Notes: a model not told the origin generated them from the letters alone. Positions 51,606 through 62,833 are shown, numbered from the stretch's first letter. The stretch is DNA of 64,000 bases from Halobiforma lacisalsi AJ5 (GCF_000226975.2 NZ_CP019285.1:3782001-3846000); one strand, 5' to 3'. Numbers and translations are program-made.

Positions 51606-53837
51606 ATGAGCGTCGATGCGGGGAAGGCCGACGTCCTCTCGAGGCGACAGTACGAGTCCCTGCTCGACGCCGCCGAAACGTACCGCGAGGCGCTGGTCGT
51701 TCGGCTCTGTGGGGACGTCGGCCTGCGCCCCGCGGAACTCGCCCGACTCACGATCGACGACGTCGAACAGGCGCGGATCGACCCGCCGCGGTATCTGGTC
51801 CGCGTGCCGGGAACCGAGGAAGGGCGTGACGGCCGGACCGCGTACCTCCCGACAAGGGTCGAGCGCGAACTCCGGCGGTACGCCAGGAGCAACGACCTCT
51901 CCCCGGCAGATCGGATCTTTTCGGTGACTCCGCGTCGACTCCAGATGCTCGTCTCCGACGTCGCCGACCGCGCGGCCGACCTGTACGACGACCCCGCGCT
52001 CGCGGACGTGTCGACGGGCGACCTCCGTCACTACTTCGCGTACCGCTCGCTCGTCGACCGCGGGATCAACCCTCGCGTCGTCAAGGCCGCCGGCGGCTGG
52101 CGCAGTTTCGAGGCCCTCGAGTCGTACCTCCCGGAGCCGACCGAGGCCGAGATCGTCGACGCCTTCGAGGCCATCGAGCGGCCGTCGGACCCGCGAGGCC
52201 GCGACCGGTCCCGGGCAGGCGACAGGGCGGACACGGTCGGCGACGATAGCGTCGTCCGGCTCCTGCTCGCCGCGAGCGACCAGTACGCGCTCGTCCGCCT
52301 CGACGAGGACGGCTACGTCGAACGCTGGAACCGCAGCGCGGCCGCCATGTTCGGCTACCGGGCCGGCGAAATCGTCGGCACGCACGTCTCGGCGTTCTAC
52401 CCGGACGACGCCGTCGACGAGGGAGAGCCCGAGCGGGTGCTGTCGGCCGCCCTCGAGGACTCGGGCCACGAGGTCGAGGGGTGGCGCGTCCGCAAGGACG
52501 GGTCGACGTTCCGCGCGACGACGGTCGTCACCCCGCTGCGGGACGACCGGGGGCGACACCGCGGCTACGCGCTGTTCGTCCGCGACGTCTCGAGCTACTA
52601 CGACGAACTCGCCGACCTCCGCGGCCGCCGGGCGGAACTCGAACGCCGGTACGCGCTGGCCCGGCGACACCGCGAACTGACGGAGTCGTTGCTCGAGGCC
52701 GACGACCACGAGGCGGTCGAGACGGAGACCTGCGAGACGCTGGCCCGGGGCGACGGCTACGAGTTCGCCTGGATCGACCGGACGACGATGGCCGACCGCC
52801 GCCGGGAGTGGCGCGTCGCGAGCGGGATCGAACCCGACGCGATCGACCCGCTCGCACCCGAGACGTGGGAGGCCGGGTCGACGGAGGACGACGACCGCTC
52901 CGAGGGCGAAGGAGACAGAGACTCCAGTATCCGGGTCGCCGAGCGCGACGGCCGGACGTTCGCACGCGTCCCGCTGGCGTACGGCGATACCACCTACGGC
53001 ACGCTGACGGTCACGACCGACCGGGAGTCGGCCTTCGACGGGGACGAACGGTCCTGGCTCGCGACGATCGGCCGCCAGGTCGGCTACGCGATCACCGCCG
53101 TCCGCCGGCGGAACCTCCTGCTGTCGGATCGCGTCGTCGAGTTCGACCTCGCCTGTCGGGACGACCGCTCGTTCCTCGTGGACGTCTCCGAGCGGCTGGA
53201 CTGTCGGTTCGAACTCGACTCGCTCGTGCCGACCTCGGAGTCGACCCAGCTGTACTACCTCCGGCTCGAGGACGCCGAGCCCGCGGCCGTGTTCGACCTC
53301 GCCCAGGAGAGCGACAGCGTCGCGGACTTCCGGCTGATCGAGACCTACGAGGACGGCTGGCGCGTCGAGTTCGTCGTCGAGGGCTCGTCACCGCTGTTGA
53401 CCCTCTCGGAGTACGGCGTCACCGTCCGCGCGGCGACGGTGGAGTCCGGGACGGCGACGATCACCGGCGAGTGCGCCGGCGACGCGGACCTGCGGACGAT
53501 CGTCGACGGGTTCCGGGCCGCGTTCCCCGACTCGGAACTGGTCGGCAAACGCGAGGCCGAACGGACCGTCCGGACCGCCCGCGAGTTCCGCGAGGGCCTC
53601 GAGGAACGGTTGACCGACCGCCAGGTCGCCGCGTTGCGAGCGGCGTACTTCGGAGGGTACTACGACTGGCCCCGCGAGAGCACGGCCGAGGAGATCGCCG
53701 ACGCAATGGGGGTCTCCTCACCGACGCTGCACAACCACCTCCGGAAAGGCCAGCACGAACTCCTGCGGACGTTCTTCGACGACCCCTCCGACGACCGCCA
53801 GGAGTCCGACGGCGAGCGGGCCGCGACGACCGAGTGA
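51606..53837 (+). CDS. Integrase-like/PAS/GAF/Bat HTH-10 transcription regulator
   Basis: The 743-residue protein joins four parts. Residues 1-195 look like the catalytic domain of a tyrosine recombinase (Arg41 in GLRPAELARL, Arg141 in GDLRHYFAYRSL, Trp165, Tyr174 in ALESYL), but the His three residues before Arg141 is Gly138, so strand cleavage is doubtful. A PAS domain follows (about 215-335), then a GAF domain (about 365-515), the bacterio-opsin-activator linker domain and a C-terminal HTH-10 (LTDRQVAALRAAYFGGYYDWPRESTAEEIADAMG, cited in parts). It probably senses a ligand or redox state and activates transcription. Its place between the two acs genes suggests acetate control. Confidence 0.9.
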   Translation: MSVDAGKADVLSRRQYESLLDAAETYREALVVRLCGDVGLRPAELARLTIDDVEQARIDPPRYLVRVPGTEEGRDGRTAYLPTRVERELRRYARSNDLSPADRIFSVTPRRLQMLVSDVADRAADLYDDPALADVSTGDLRHYFAYRSLVDRGINPRVVKAAGGWRSFEALESYLPEPTEAEIVDAFEAIERPSDPRGRDRSRAGDRADTVGDDSVVRLLLAASDQYALVRLDEDGYVERWNRSAAAMFGYRAGEIVGTHVSAFYPDDAVDEGEPERVLSAALEDSGHEVEGWRVRKDGSTFRATTVVTPLRDDRGRHRGYALFVRDVSSYYDELADLRGRRAELERRYALARRHRELTESLLEADDHEAVETETCETLARGDGYEFAWIDRTTMADRRREWRVASGIEPDAIDPLAPETWEAGSTEDDDRSEGEGDRDSSIRVAERDGRTFARVPLAYGDTTYGTLTVTTDRESAFDGDERSWLATIGRQVGYAITAVRRRNLLLSDRVVEFDLACRDDRSFLVDVSERLDCRFELDSLVPTSESTQLYYLRLEDAEPAAVFDLAQESDSVADFRLIETYEDGWRVEFVVEGSSPLLTLSEYGVTVRAATVESGTATITGECAGDADLRTIVDGFRAAFPDSELVGKREAERTVRTAREFREGLEERLTDRQVAALRAAYFGGYYDWPRESTAEEIADAMGVSSPTLHNHLRKGQHELLRTFFDDPSDDRQESDGERAATTE

Positions 53838-53980
53838 GCAGTCATCGCTGTGGGACCTAAGCCTCTAGAGCGTTCGTGCGACGGACCGAACCGCCCCTCG
53901 CTCGAGACCCGTTCCGACCGTTCGATCGCGCGTTCTGGGATCGGTCGGGCGCGATGACCGGCGACTGTTCGGATTATTTC

Positions 53981-54059
53981 AATATTCGATAGTAGAAATA
54001 TTCTGATACCCGTCGGTTCGGCGAGTCCATTTGGTACAACTAGAGGCCGCCTTTACTAT
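53981..54059 (+). promoter_or_regulatory. Promoter region of second acetyl-CoA ligase gene
   Basis: TTTACTAT (54052-54059) starts 35 bases before ATG 54087 and is the likely TATA box. Two AATATT sites (53981-53986 and 53997-54002), one helical turn and a half apart, lie about 50-70 bases upstream of it, a plausible activator site for the neighbouring Bat-type regulator. Confidence 0.5.
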
Positions 54060-54086
54060 GGTCCTTGCAGATTGGTTGTGTGTATC

Positions 54087-56063
<1,977 letters not shown>

Positions 56064-56133
56064 CCGACCACAGCTTCGGTTTTCGGTTTTCCGCGAATCG
56101 ACCGGAACCCGAACCGAGACCACGCGAAAGAAT

Positions 56134-56571
56134 ATGAGAGATAATAACACTCAAGATTCGGACGACGAACTCGAAACGGACGGTGGGGTGGCCGGCGGAC
56201 ACGGCCAGGCCCACCGAGACACCGACTACCTCAACCAGGAGGTCAACCTGCTCAAGCCCAGCACCCCGTTCATGCGCGACCATTTGCGGGTGGTCTGGAC
56301 GGGGTTCGTGATCTGGGTCGTGGCCGTGTTTGGACCGGTGACGCTGACGTACCTGGCGACGGACGCGATGACGACCCAGATGCCGGTGCTTGGTTTCCCG
56401 TGGCACTACTTCCTGGTCGCGTTCGGCGCGCCGACCAGCGCCTTGCTCCTGTCGGTGTGGTACTCGCGCAAGCGGGACGCGCTCGACGAGAAGTACGGTA
56501 TCGATCACACGACCCCCGAAGGAACCGAACACGGCGGAGCGACGGCCGCCGACGGTGGTGTTGACGAATGA
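56134..56571 (+). CDS. DUF4212 small subunit of a sodium:solute symporter
   Basis: The 145-residue protein has two transmembrane helices (VVWTGFVIWVVAVFGPVTLTYL and WHYFLVAFGAPTSALLLSVWY, cited in parts) flanked by acidic tails and the DUF4212 marker NQEVNLLKP. DUF4212 proteins are encoded next to SSS-family carriers (VC2705 type) and are thought to be their small subunit. The stop overlaps the symporter ATG (ATGA). ATG 56134 is chosen; an upstream frame lies inside acs. T-rich DNA after acs (56078-56093) may terminate some transcripts before this gene. Confidence 0.9.
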   Translation: MRDNNTQDSDDELETDGGVAGGHGQAHRDTDYLNQEVNLLKPSTPFMRDHLRVVWTGFVIWVVAVFGPVTLTYLATDAMTTQMPVLGFPWHYFLVAFGAPTSALLLSVWYSRKRDALDEKYGIDHTTPEGTEHGGATAADGGVDE

Positions 56572-58292
56572 CTGGGACTGGGACTGAGACTGGGATACCG
56601 GGGATCACGGCCCTGCCGCTACAGGAAAGTCTGCTCCCCGAATCGCTGGACATCTCGTTCAAGGTGGTTCCGGCCGTCCTCGTGCTGGGGATGCTGGCGC
56701 TGTTCCTCGCGATCGGGTTCGTCTTCCGCGTGGCGGACACCGAAGACATGTGGGTCGCCGGCCGCTCGATCGGGAACGTCGAGAACGGGATGGCGATCGG
56801 CGCGAACTGGATGTCCGCCGCGTCCTACCTCGGGATGGCGGCATCGATCGCACTGGCCGGCTTCTACGGGCTGGTGTTCGTCGTCGGCTGGACGACGGGA
56901 TACTTCATCCTGCTGATCTTCCTGGCGGCGCAGCTGCGCCGGTTCGGGAAGTACACCGCACCGGACTTCGTCGGCGACCGGTTCAACTCCGACAGCGCCC
57001 GCGCGATCGCCGCGGTGACGACGTTCCTCATCGGGTTCGTCTACGCTATCGGCCAGGCGAAGGGCATGGCGCTCGTCGGCCTGTACGTCTTCGGCGACTT
57101 CGGGTTCCTGCTCCCCGGACTCGACGGCTACCAGGTGATGGTCATCTTCATGATGGCGATCACCGTCGGCTACCTGACGCTGTCCGGGATGCTGGGCGCG
57201 ACGAAGAACCAGGCGGTCCAGTACACCATCCTCATCGTGGCGTTCCTGGTCGGCCTGTTCGTCGTTGGCTACACGAACGGCTACTCGACGGTGCTGCCGC
57301 AACTCGAGTACGGCATGCTGATCGACGACCTCGGCAGCGAGTTCTCCGAACCGTTCGTCACCTCGAGTTACTACCTGTGGATCGCGACGACGTTCTCGCT
57401 GATCGTCGGGACCTGCGGGCTACCCCACGTGCTGGTGCGGTTCTACACGGTCGAGAGCGAGCGGACGGCCCGCTGGTCGACCGTCTGGGGGCTGTTCTTC
57501 ATCTGTCTCCTGTACTGGAGCGCGCCGGCGTTCGCGGCGTTCGGGACCGACCTCTACACCACGAACGTCCGCCCGACGTACGGTGATCCCGGCATGGCGA
57601 GTGCGGCAAGCGAGGTCATCGTCGTGCTGGCCGCTCAGCTATCGAACCTGCCCGAGTGGTTCGTCGGCATCGTCGCCGCGGGCGGGATCGCCGCGGCCAT
57701 CGCGACGGTCGCCGGGCTGTTCATCGCCGGCTCGTCGGCGATCAGCCACGACATCTACACGAACATCATCAACGAGGACGCGACCCAGCGTCAGCAGATC
57801 CTCGTCGGTCGCCTCTCGATCGTCGCGCTGGGCGTGCTGACCACGCTCGCGGCACTCGACCCCGCGTCGTCGATCGCCGCGCTGGTTGGCTACGCGTTCG
57901 CACTGGCTGGCTCCGTGCTGTTCCCGATGTTCTTCATCGGGATGTGGTGGGAGAACGCCAACCGCCAGGGTGCCCTCGCGGGCATGACCACCGGGCTGGT
58001 CCTCTGGTCCATCCCGATGATCAACGAGATCGTTCCGACGTACGTCTCCTCGCTGGAGGCACCGCTGTCGGCGGGGCTGGCACAGTGGATGCCGGCCATC
58101 GGCTCGGCGCTCATCACGCTGCCGATCGTCTTCGCGGTCACGATCATCGTCTCGCTGGTGACCGACGACCCGCCGGCCGAAACGAAGCGTATCGTCCGCC
58201 AGTGTCACAGCCCCGAACCGATGGGCCAGCAACAGACCGCGGAAGACGTCGTCGCCGACGGGGGCGAAAGCCAGACCCCCGCGGATGACTGA
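56568..58292 (+). CDS. Sodium:solute symporter (SSS family, VC2705/ActP-like)
   Basis: The 574-residue carrier has about thirteen hydrophobic helices, with the family segments MWVAGRSIGNVENGMAIGANWMSAASYLG, YTAPDFVGDRF and LPHVLVRFYTV. This subgroup, encoded with DUF4212, is close to the acetate/glycolate symporter ActP and uses Na+ or H+. Linked genes for acetyl-CoA ligase and Usp support acetate or a similar short acid as substrate. A Gln/Ala/Asp-rich cytoplasmic C-tail follows the last helix. A Usp gene follows three bases later. Confidence 0.92.
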   Translation: MTGTGTETGIPGITALPLQESLLPESLDISFKVVPAVLVLGMLALFLAIGFVFRVADTEDMWVAGRSIGNVENGMAIGANWMSAASYLGMAASIALAGFYGLVFVVGWTTGYFILLIFLAAQLRRFGKYTAPDFVGDRFNSDSARAIAAVTTFLIGFVYAIGQAKGMALVGLYVFGDFGFLLPGLDGYQVMVIFMMAITVGYLTLSGMLGATKNQAVQYTILIVAFLVGLFVVGYTNGYSTVLPQLEYGMLIDDLGSEFSEPFVTSSYYLWIATTFSLIVGTCGLPHVLVRFYTVESERTARWSTVWGLFFICLLYWSAPAFAAFGTDLYTTNVRPTYGDPGMASAASEVIVVLAAQLSNLPEWFVGIVAAGGIAAAIATVAGLFIAGSSAISHDIYTNIINEDATQRQQILVGRLSIVALGVLTTLAALDPASSIAALVGYAFALAGSVLFPMFFIGMWWENANRQGALAGMTTGLVLWSIPMINEIVPTYVSSLEAPLSAGLAQWMPAIGSALITLPIVFAVTIIVSLVTDDPPAETKRIVRQCHSPEPMGQQQTAEDVVADGGESQTPADD

Positions 58293-58295
58293 TCC

Positions 58296-58754
58296 ATGTA
58301 CGAGAAAATCCTCATTCCGACCGACGGAAGCGACACGGCAGCCGGTGCCGTCGATCACGGCATCGATCTCGCCGAAAAGTACGACGCCGAGGTTCACGCC
58401 CTGTACGTGGTCGATACCGACTCGATGAGTATCACCCTGGGCGGCGAACAACTCGATCGCATCGAACAGGGGCAGTTCGACGAGATGGACGAGATCCGGG
58501 AACGGGCCGAAAGCGCCACCGGGTACGTCGCGGACCGGGCCCGGGAACGTGACGTTCCGGCCGTCGAGCACATTTCGGCGGGACGACCCCACTCGCTGAT
58601 CGGCGATTACGTCGAGGACAACGGCATCGACCTCGTCGTCATGGGCTCACACGGCCGTTCGGGCATCACGCGGGCGCTGCTCGGCAGCGTCACCGAACGA
58701 ACGCTCCGGTCGACGCACGTGCCGATCCTGGTCGTCGACGCGCAGGCCGAGTAG
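58296..58754 (+). CDS. Universal stress protein (UspA domain)
   Basis: The 152-residue protein starts MYEKILIPTDGSDTA and has the complete ATP loop GSHGRSG followed by LLGSVTER. It is encoded three bases after the symporter, so it is in the same transcript, and may modulate that carrier as proposed for other transporter-linked Usp proteins. It ends at a strong hairpin terminator. Confidence 0.95.
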   Translation: MYEKILIPTDGSDTAAGAVDHGIDLAEKYDAEVHALYVVDTDSMSITLGGEQLDRIEQGQFDEMDEIRERAESATGYVADRARERDVPAVEHISAGRPHSLIGDYVEDNGIDLVVMGSHGRSGITRALLGSVTERTLRSTHVPILVVDAQAE

Positions 58755-58779
58755 GCGGTCGCCGACCGCACCGATTTTT
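58755..58779 (+). terminator. Hairpin plus T-run terminator
   Basis: GCGGTC-gcc-GACCGC (58755-58769) is a perfect 6-bp stem followed four bases later by ATTTTT, resembling an intrinsic terminator at the end of the acetate operon. Confidence 0.65.
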
Positions 58780-58791
58780 CCGAGACGGACG

Positions 58792-59019
58792 TTACCGGCT
58801 CGAGCGCTGCCGGCTGGTGGCGAGTTCGAAGTTCCAGACGAACCCGAAATACGCCACGACGCCGGCGAACATGCACGCGTAGTACGCCCACGTCGGCCCG
58901 TCGACGAACGTGAAAAGCACCTCGACCATCGTCACCCAGACGACCGCGAACGCGAGGTCCGCCAGGATCCCCCACCGTTCCTCCCGTGCCGTCGCGAGTC
59001 GTTCACGGATGTCGCTCAT
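58792..59019 (-). CDS. Small two-helix membrane protein
   Basis: The 75-residue protein has a charged N-terminus (SDIRERLATAREERW) and two hydrophobic helices (about residues 20-38 and 44-63) connected by DGPTW. I do not recognise a named family with certainty. The frame is open further upstream, to 59355, but that part is Arg/Ser-rich; ATG 59019 is the sensible start. It converges with the Usp gene and is divergent from the Trm56 gene. Confidence 0.7.
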   Translation of the reverse strand: MSDIRERLATAREERWGILADLAFAVVWVTMVEVLFTFVDGPTWAYYACMFAGVVAYFGFVWNFELATSRQRSSR

Positions 59020-59152
59020 CGATCGCTCACCCGTCCGTTCGTCGGTTCGCCGACGACTAGCTCCATCGTGCGAACGTTTCGCAGGCAGTGGAAAAAGCCT
59101 ATCGGGAGTCGCGAAGCGAAACCCCCTAACCGACCCCGCTCCGAGGTCCGCT

Positions 59153-59728
59153 ATGCACGACGACGAACCCGAAGCCGCCGTCCTTCGGCTCGGCCACCGG
59201 CCCGGCCGGGACGACCGGATGACGACCCACGTCGGACTGACGGCCCGCGCACTCGGGGCCGACCGCGTGTGGTTCCCCGACAACGCCGGCCAGTCGCTCG
59301 AGACCGTCGCGGACATCACCGATCGGTTCGGCGGCCCCTTCGAGGCCGACCTCACCGACTCCCCGAAGGCACTGCTCCGCGAGTGGGACGGCCGCGTCGT
59401 CCATCTGACGATGTACGGGGAACGCGTCCAGGACGTCGAAACCGAGATCCGACGCGCCCACCGGGACGACGGCGAACCGGTCCTGATCGTCGTCGGCTCC
59501 GAGAAGGTGCCGTTCGACGTCTACGAGCTAGCCGACTGGAACGTCGGCGTCACGAACCAGCCCCACTCGGAGGTCGCCGGCCTCGCGGTCTTTCTCGACC
59601 GCCTGTTCGAGGGCGAGGAACTCGAGGCCGAGTGGGAGGACGCAGACCGCCGGGTCGTCCCGATGGAGACCGGGAAGCGAGTCGAGTCGCCCGACGAAAC
59701 TGGGACGGAGGCAAGCGACGATGGGTGA
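59153..59728 (+). CDS. trm56: tRNA (cytidine(56)-2'-O)-methyltransferase Trm56
   Basis: The 191-residue protein has the archaeal Trm56 (SPOUT) pattern: VLRLGHRPGRDDRMTTHVGLTARALGA at the start, VHLTMYGERV, and the knot region IVVGSEKVPFDVYELADWNVGVTNQPHSEVAGLAVFLDRLF (cited in parts). It methylates the 2'-O of C56 in the T-arm of tRNAs with SAM. ATG 59153 fits the family start. An acidic tail of about 25 residues ends the protein. It is single, with an amphi-Trp gene 100 bases downstream. Confidence 0.93.
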   Translation: MHDDEPEAAVLRLGHRPGRDDRMTTHVGLTARALGADRVWFPDNAGQSLETVADITDRFGGPFEADLTDSPKALLREWDGRVVHLTMYGERVQDVETEIRRAHRDDGEPVLIVVGSEKVPFDVYELADWNVGVTNQPHSEVAGLAVFLDRLFEGEELEAEWEDADRRVVPMETGKRVESPDETGTEASDDG

Positions 59729-59828
59729 CTGACCGGGCCCGTCTCGAGGCCAAGGCGCGAACAGGGACAGTCGCGAGGCCTGCCACTTCGCGGCCAACCT
59801 ATTTGACCGCGTTCGTGGCAATGCGCCT

Positions 59829-60083
59829 GTGAGCGAAACCACCAGCTACGAGGAAGAGGTCCCGCGCGAAGAGGCGGCCGACCTGCTACAGGCGCTCGCC
59901 AGCGAGGTCCGCGGCGACAGCGGGGACATCGCGGAGGTACAGGTCGGCAACAAGACGCTGACGCTCCGTCCCGGCGCGACGGTCGAGTACGGTATCGAGA
60001 TCGAGGAACGCTCGCCCATGCTCGGCGGCGACCGCGAGGAGATTACCGTCACTATCGGCTGGGAAGCAAGCGAGGCGGAGTGA
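59829..60083 (+). CDS. amphi-Trp domain protein
   Basis: The 84-residue protein matches the amphi-Trp domain: a YEEEVPREEAADLLQALASEVR helix, an NKTLTLRPGATVEYGIEIEE sheet and an ITVTIGW strand with the key Trp near the end. The role of the family is unknown. The start is GTG at 59829; the only nearby ATG (59821) hits a stop after three codons. It lies 119 bases before tfe. Confidence 0.85.
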   Translation: MSETTSYEEEVPREEAADLLQALASEVRGDSGDIAEVQVGNKTLTLRPGATVEYGIEIEERSPMLGGDREEITVTIGWEASEAE

Positions 60084-60202
60084 CCGGTTCGCGTCGCGAA
60101 CTCGAGTCGTCCGTCGCCGATCTCCGTCACCGGTCTCCGCCGCCCGGGACGTCCGGAGGCAGTTGACAAGACTTAATGGCCGGATGGCGTTATACGTAGG
60201 TA

Positions 60203-60736
60203 ATGGCTTTTGAGGACCTGCTCGAGGATCCGGTCGTCCAGAAGTACTTACACGAGCTGGTCGGTCCCAAGGGGATGCCCGTCGCGGCGGCGCCGCCGGA
60301 CGGGGAAGTGACCGACGAGGAACTCGCCGAAGAGCTCGATCTCGAGCTGAACGACGTGCGCCGGGCGCTGTTTATCCTGTACGAGAACGACCTCGCCAGC
60401 TACCGACGGCTGCGCGACGAGGACTCCGGCTGGCTCACCTACCTCTGGACCTTCGAGTACGACAATATCCCGGAGAACCTCGAGGAAGAGATGTACCGGC
60501 TCCACGACGCCCTGGAGGAGCGCCAGGAGTACGAGCGCAACCACGAATTCTACCTCTGTGAGATCTGTTCGATCCGGTTCGAGTTCGGCGAGGCGATGGA
60601 CTACGGGTTCGAGTGTCCCGAGTGTGGCTCGCCGGTCGAATCGATGGACAACGATCGACTGATCAACGCGATGCACGACCGGATCGAGGCGCTCGAGGAC
60701 GAACTCAACATCGAGAAAACGGACGCGGAAGCCTGA
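60203..60736 (+). CDS. tfe: Transcription initiation factor E, alpha subunit (TFE)
   Basis: The 177-residue protein has an N-terminal winged helix (LAEELDLELNDVRRALFILYENDLASYRR, shown in part) and a zinc ribbon with Cys119, Cys122, Cys138 and Cys141 (CEIC and CPEC). TFE stabilises open promoter complexes of archaeal RNA polymerase. ATG 60203 lies about 27 bases after an ACTTAATGG element that may act as its TATA box. Its stop overlaps the DUF2110 start (TGATG). Confidence 0.97.
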   Translation: MAFEDLLEDPVVQKYLHELVGPKGMPVAAAPPDGEVTDEELAEELDLELNDVRRALFILYENDLASYRRLRDEDSGWLTYLWTFEYDNIPENLEEEMYRLHDALEERQEYERNHEFYLCEICSIRFEFGEAMDYGFECPECGSPVESMDNDRLINAMHDRIEALEDELNIEKTDAEA

Positions 60737-61407
60737 TGGTCGTACTTGCAACCAAACTCTACGTCGACGGCGACGCCCGCGAGCGGGCGCTGGATTCCCT
60801 GCGGTCGCTCGTGGACAACGAGATCGGCGAACTGGCCGTCGAGTACGAACTCGGCGTCCGCCACGACGACTTCCCCTCGGTCACGATCGAGGGCGACGAC
60901 GCCACCGTCGCACGCAACGTCCTCCGCGAGGAGTTCGGTGAGATCGTCCCCGATCTCGAGGACGGCGAGACCCACGTCGGCACGCTCGAATCGTGGGACG
61001 AGGAGGGGATCGCCCTCGACGCCGGAACGGCGGTCCGGATCCCGACCGACGAACTCGGGCTCGGGCCCGGTTCACCGACGCAACTGCGCGAGCGGTACGG
61101 GCTGGTCCAGCACATGCCCCTGCGGTTCGTCTACGACGCCGACGGCGCGTCGCGACTGGCCGACGAGGAGCGGGACCGCCTCTACGACTGGACCCGCGGC
61201 AACGGCCGCCTCAACGTCAACAGCGCCACCCGAGCGGAGGTTCGCGCGACGCTGAACCGCGCCGGTCACGCCCAGGACTACGTCACGGTCGAACGGCTGG
61301 GCCTCCTCGAGCAGAGCGTGATCTGTACCGAAGATACCGACCCGCCGGGGCTGCTGGCCAGCGTCGGCGAGTACCTCCCGGCGGAACTGCGCTGTGTCGT
61401 TCCCTGA
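60736..61407 (+). CDS. DUF2110 family protein
   Basis: The 223-residue protein begins VVLATKLYVDGDARERALDSL and includes LRERYGLVQHMPLRFVYD and VNSATRAEVRATLNRAGHAQDY, consistent with DUF2110, an archaeal family usually encoded beside tfe. Function unknown; the fixed link with tfe suggests a part in transcription or RNA processing. The ATG overlaps the tfe stop codon, so the two are translationally coupled. Confidence 0.85.
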   Translation: MVVLATKLYVDGDARERALDSLRSLVDNEIGELAVEYELGVRHDDFPSVTIEGDDATVARNVLREEFGEIVPDLEDGETHVGTLESWDEEGIALDAGTAVRIPTDELGLGPGSPTQLRERYGLVQHMPLRFVYDADGASRLADEERDRLYDWTRGNGRLNVNSATRAEVRATLNRAGHAQDYVTVERLGLLEQSVICTEDTDPPGLLASVGEYLPAELRCVVP

Positions 61408-61428
61408 TCCCGGTAGATCTAGATACGT

Positions 61429-62196
61429 ATGAATCGACGCCTCCTTCTCGCCGTCGTCGCGGTCGCACTGCTTGTCGGCTTCGCCGGCTGTTCGACGATC
61501 TTCGGCGGCATCTCCGACGAAGAACTCGATCGAGAGGTCGAGTACGACGACCTGCGCGACAGCGACGCGGACGTCGCCATCGAGATCGAAGACGCCGGTC
61601 TGATCACCAACGGCGAGTTCCGCGCGGTGTACGACCTCAACGGCACCGAGGAACTGTCGCTGTACCGCTCGTCGTTCTACCGCGACGAGGCGCTGGACGT
61701 CTACGGGGTCCGGTACTACCACCCGAACGGGACGGAAATGACGGGCTCGGAACTCGAGGTCGATCAGAGCCGCTCGAGCACCGAGATCACCGTCCCCGAC
61801 GGGAACGGGACGCTCGCGTTCTCGGGAAGCGCCGGGAGCCGGACGTTCCGGCTGCCGGCCTTCGTCGAGGGATCCTACGAAGTGACCCTCCCCGAGGGGT
61901 ACCGGACGTCGAACTTCCTGTTCGGCGACGTCAACCCGGGCGGCTACGAACGGGAGATCGTCGACGATCGGGAGCGACTGGTCTGGGATCAGGTCGATAG
62001 CACGATCTCGCTGCGGTTCTACCTGACCCGGGACATCACGCTGTTTACCGGCCTGATCGGGGTCGTCGTGGTGCTCGGAACCCTCGGTATCGGCTATTAC
62101 TACCTGCAGGTCAAGCAACTGCGGGAGCAACGCGAGGAGATGGGGCTAGACGTCGAGCTCGAGGACGATTCGGACGACGGGCCGGGGCTACTGTAG
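61429..62196 (+). CDS. DUF5803 family membrane-anchored lipoprotein
   Basis: The 255-residue protein has a signal sequence with a lipobox (LVGFAGCS, lipid-modified Cys at residue 21), an extracytoplasmic beta-rich region (about 30-200) and one C-terminal transmembrane helix (LFTGLIGVVVVLGTLGIGYYYL, about 208-229) with a charged cytoplasmic tail. This fits haloarchaeal DUF5803. Its role is unknown. It follows DUF2110 after 21 bases and is probably in the tfe transcript. Confidence 0.85.
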   Translation: MNRRLLLAVVAVALLVGFAGCSTIFGGISDEELDREVEYDDLRDSDADVAIEIEDAGLITNGEFRAVYDLNGTEELSLYRSSFYRDEALDVYGVRYYHPNGTEMTGSELEVDQSRSSTEITVPDGNGTLAFSGSAGSRTFRLPAFVEGSYEVTLPEGYRTSNFLFGDVNPGGYEREIVDDRERLVWDQVDSTISLRFYLTRDITLFTGLIGVVVVLGTLGIGYYYLQVKQLREQREEMGLDVELEDDSDDGPGLL

Positions 62197-62236
62197 GGGG
62201 CGCGACTGGGCTCGATAGTCGGTTCCCGGCTGCCGG

Positions 62237-62272
62237 TTTTCTTCCGTTTCCGTCCCCTTTCATGCTCGTTTT
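62237..62272 (+). terminator. T-rich intergenic tract between converging genes
   Basis: Four short T-runs (TTTT, TTT, TTT, TTTT) occur in 36 bases after the lipoprotein gene and before the convergent cheW gene, a likely termination zone for the plus-strand transcript. Confidence 0.4.
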
Positions 62273-62314
62273 CGGAACCGACGACGAGTCAGGGGACCGC
62301 TCCGTCACCGTCGA

Positions 62315-62833
62315 TCAGCCGTGGATCGCCCGCTCGTCGAGCAGGATCGCGCCGCCGTCCTCGAGGGTGAACCGGCCCTCGACGTGGCTGGTGGCGACCC
62401 GCGGCGGTTCGAGGGCGTCGCGCTCGATCGTCCTGGTCCTGCCGACGCGATCGACGAGCCACCCGTAGTAGGCGCCGTCGCCGTCCGTCACTCCGAGAAC
62501 GAGCAACGTCGGCTCCGCCGGCTGGGGGCGGTCGCTGGACCCGGCTCCGACGCCGGTGAAGATCCGCGCCAGGTCGACGATCCGGACGCGTTCGCCGTCG
62601 ACGGTGATCGTACCCGCGTTCCACGGCTCCGGAGCACTCATTACGGGTTCGGGGTCGGACACGCCGAGCACGGTCGCGATAGCGTCCGTCCGGACGCAGT
62701 AGCGGTCGTCGGCGAGGCCGAACGTGAGGACCCGGAGCGGACCGGCGTCGCGGTTCGAACCGTGACTCGAGTTCGCGTCCGGGTGCCGGTCGTCGTCAGG
62801 GACCGGATCGTCGACGTCGGAGGGCGGGGTCAT
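62315..62833 (-). CDS. CheW-like chemotaxis adaptor protein
   Basis: The 172-residue protein has a CheW domain after an acidic 30-residue tail: LRVLTFGLADDRYCVRTDAIATVLGV, a central ERVRIVDLARIF, and YGWLVDRVGRTRTI. CheW proteins couple receptors to the CheA kinase in the cytoplasm. The GTVTVDG-type turn and missing conserved G-x-I-x-x-R-G-x-I-x-P-V loop (only NAGTITVDGERVRIVD is seen) suggest a divergent member. It is divergent from a second CheW gene across 161 bases. Confidence 0.75.
   Translation of the reverse strand: MTPPSDVDDPVPDDDRHPDANSSHGSNRDAGPLRVLTFGLADDRYCVRTDAIATVLGVSDPEPVMSAPEPWNAGTITVDGERVRIVDLARIFTGVGAGSSDRPQPAEPTLLVLGVTDGDGAYYGWLVDRVGRTRTIERDALEPPRVATSHVEGRFTLEDGGAILLDERAIHG

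Noticed and set aside
51606-52190. Integrase gene marking a mobile element
   Set aside because: The recombinase-like domain is fused in frame to PAS/GAF/HTH-10, lacks a key His, and no attachment sites, tRNA gene or foreign base composition flank it.
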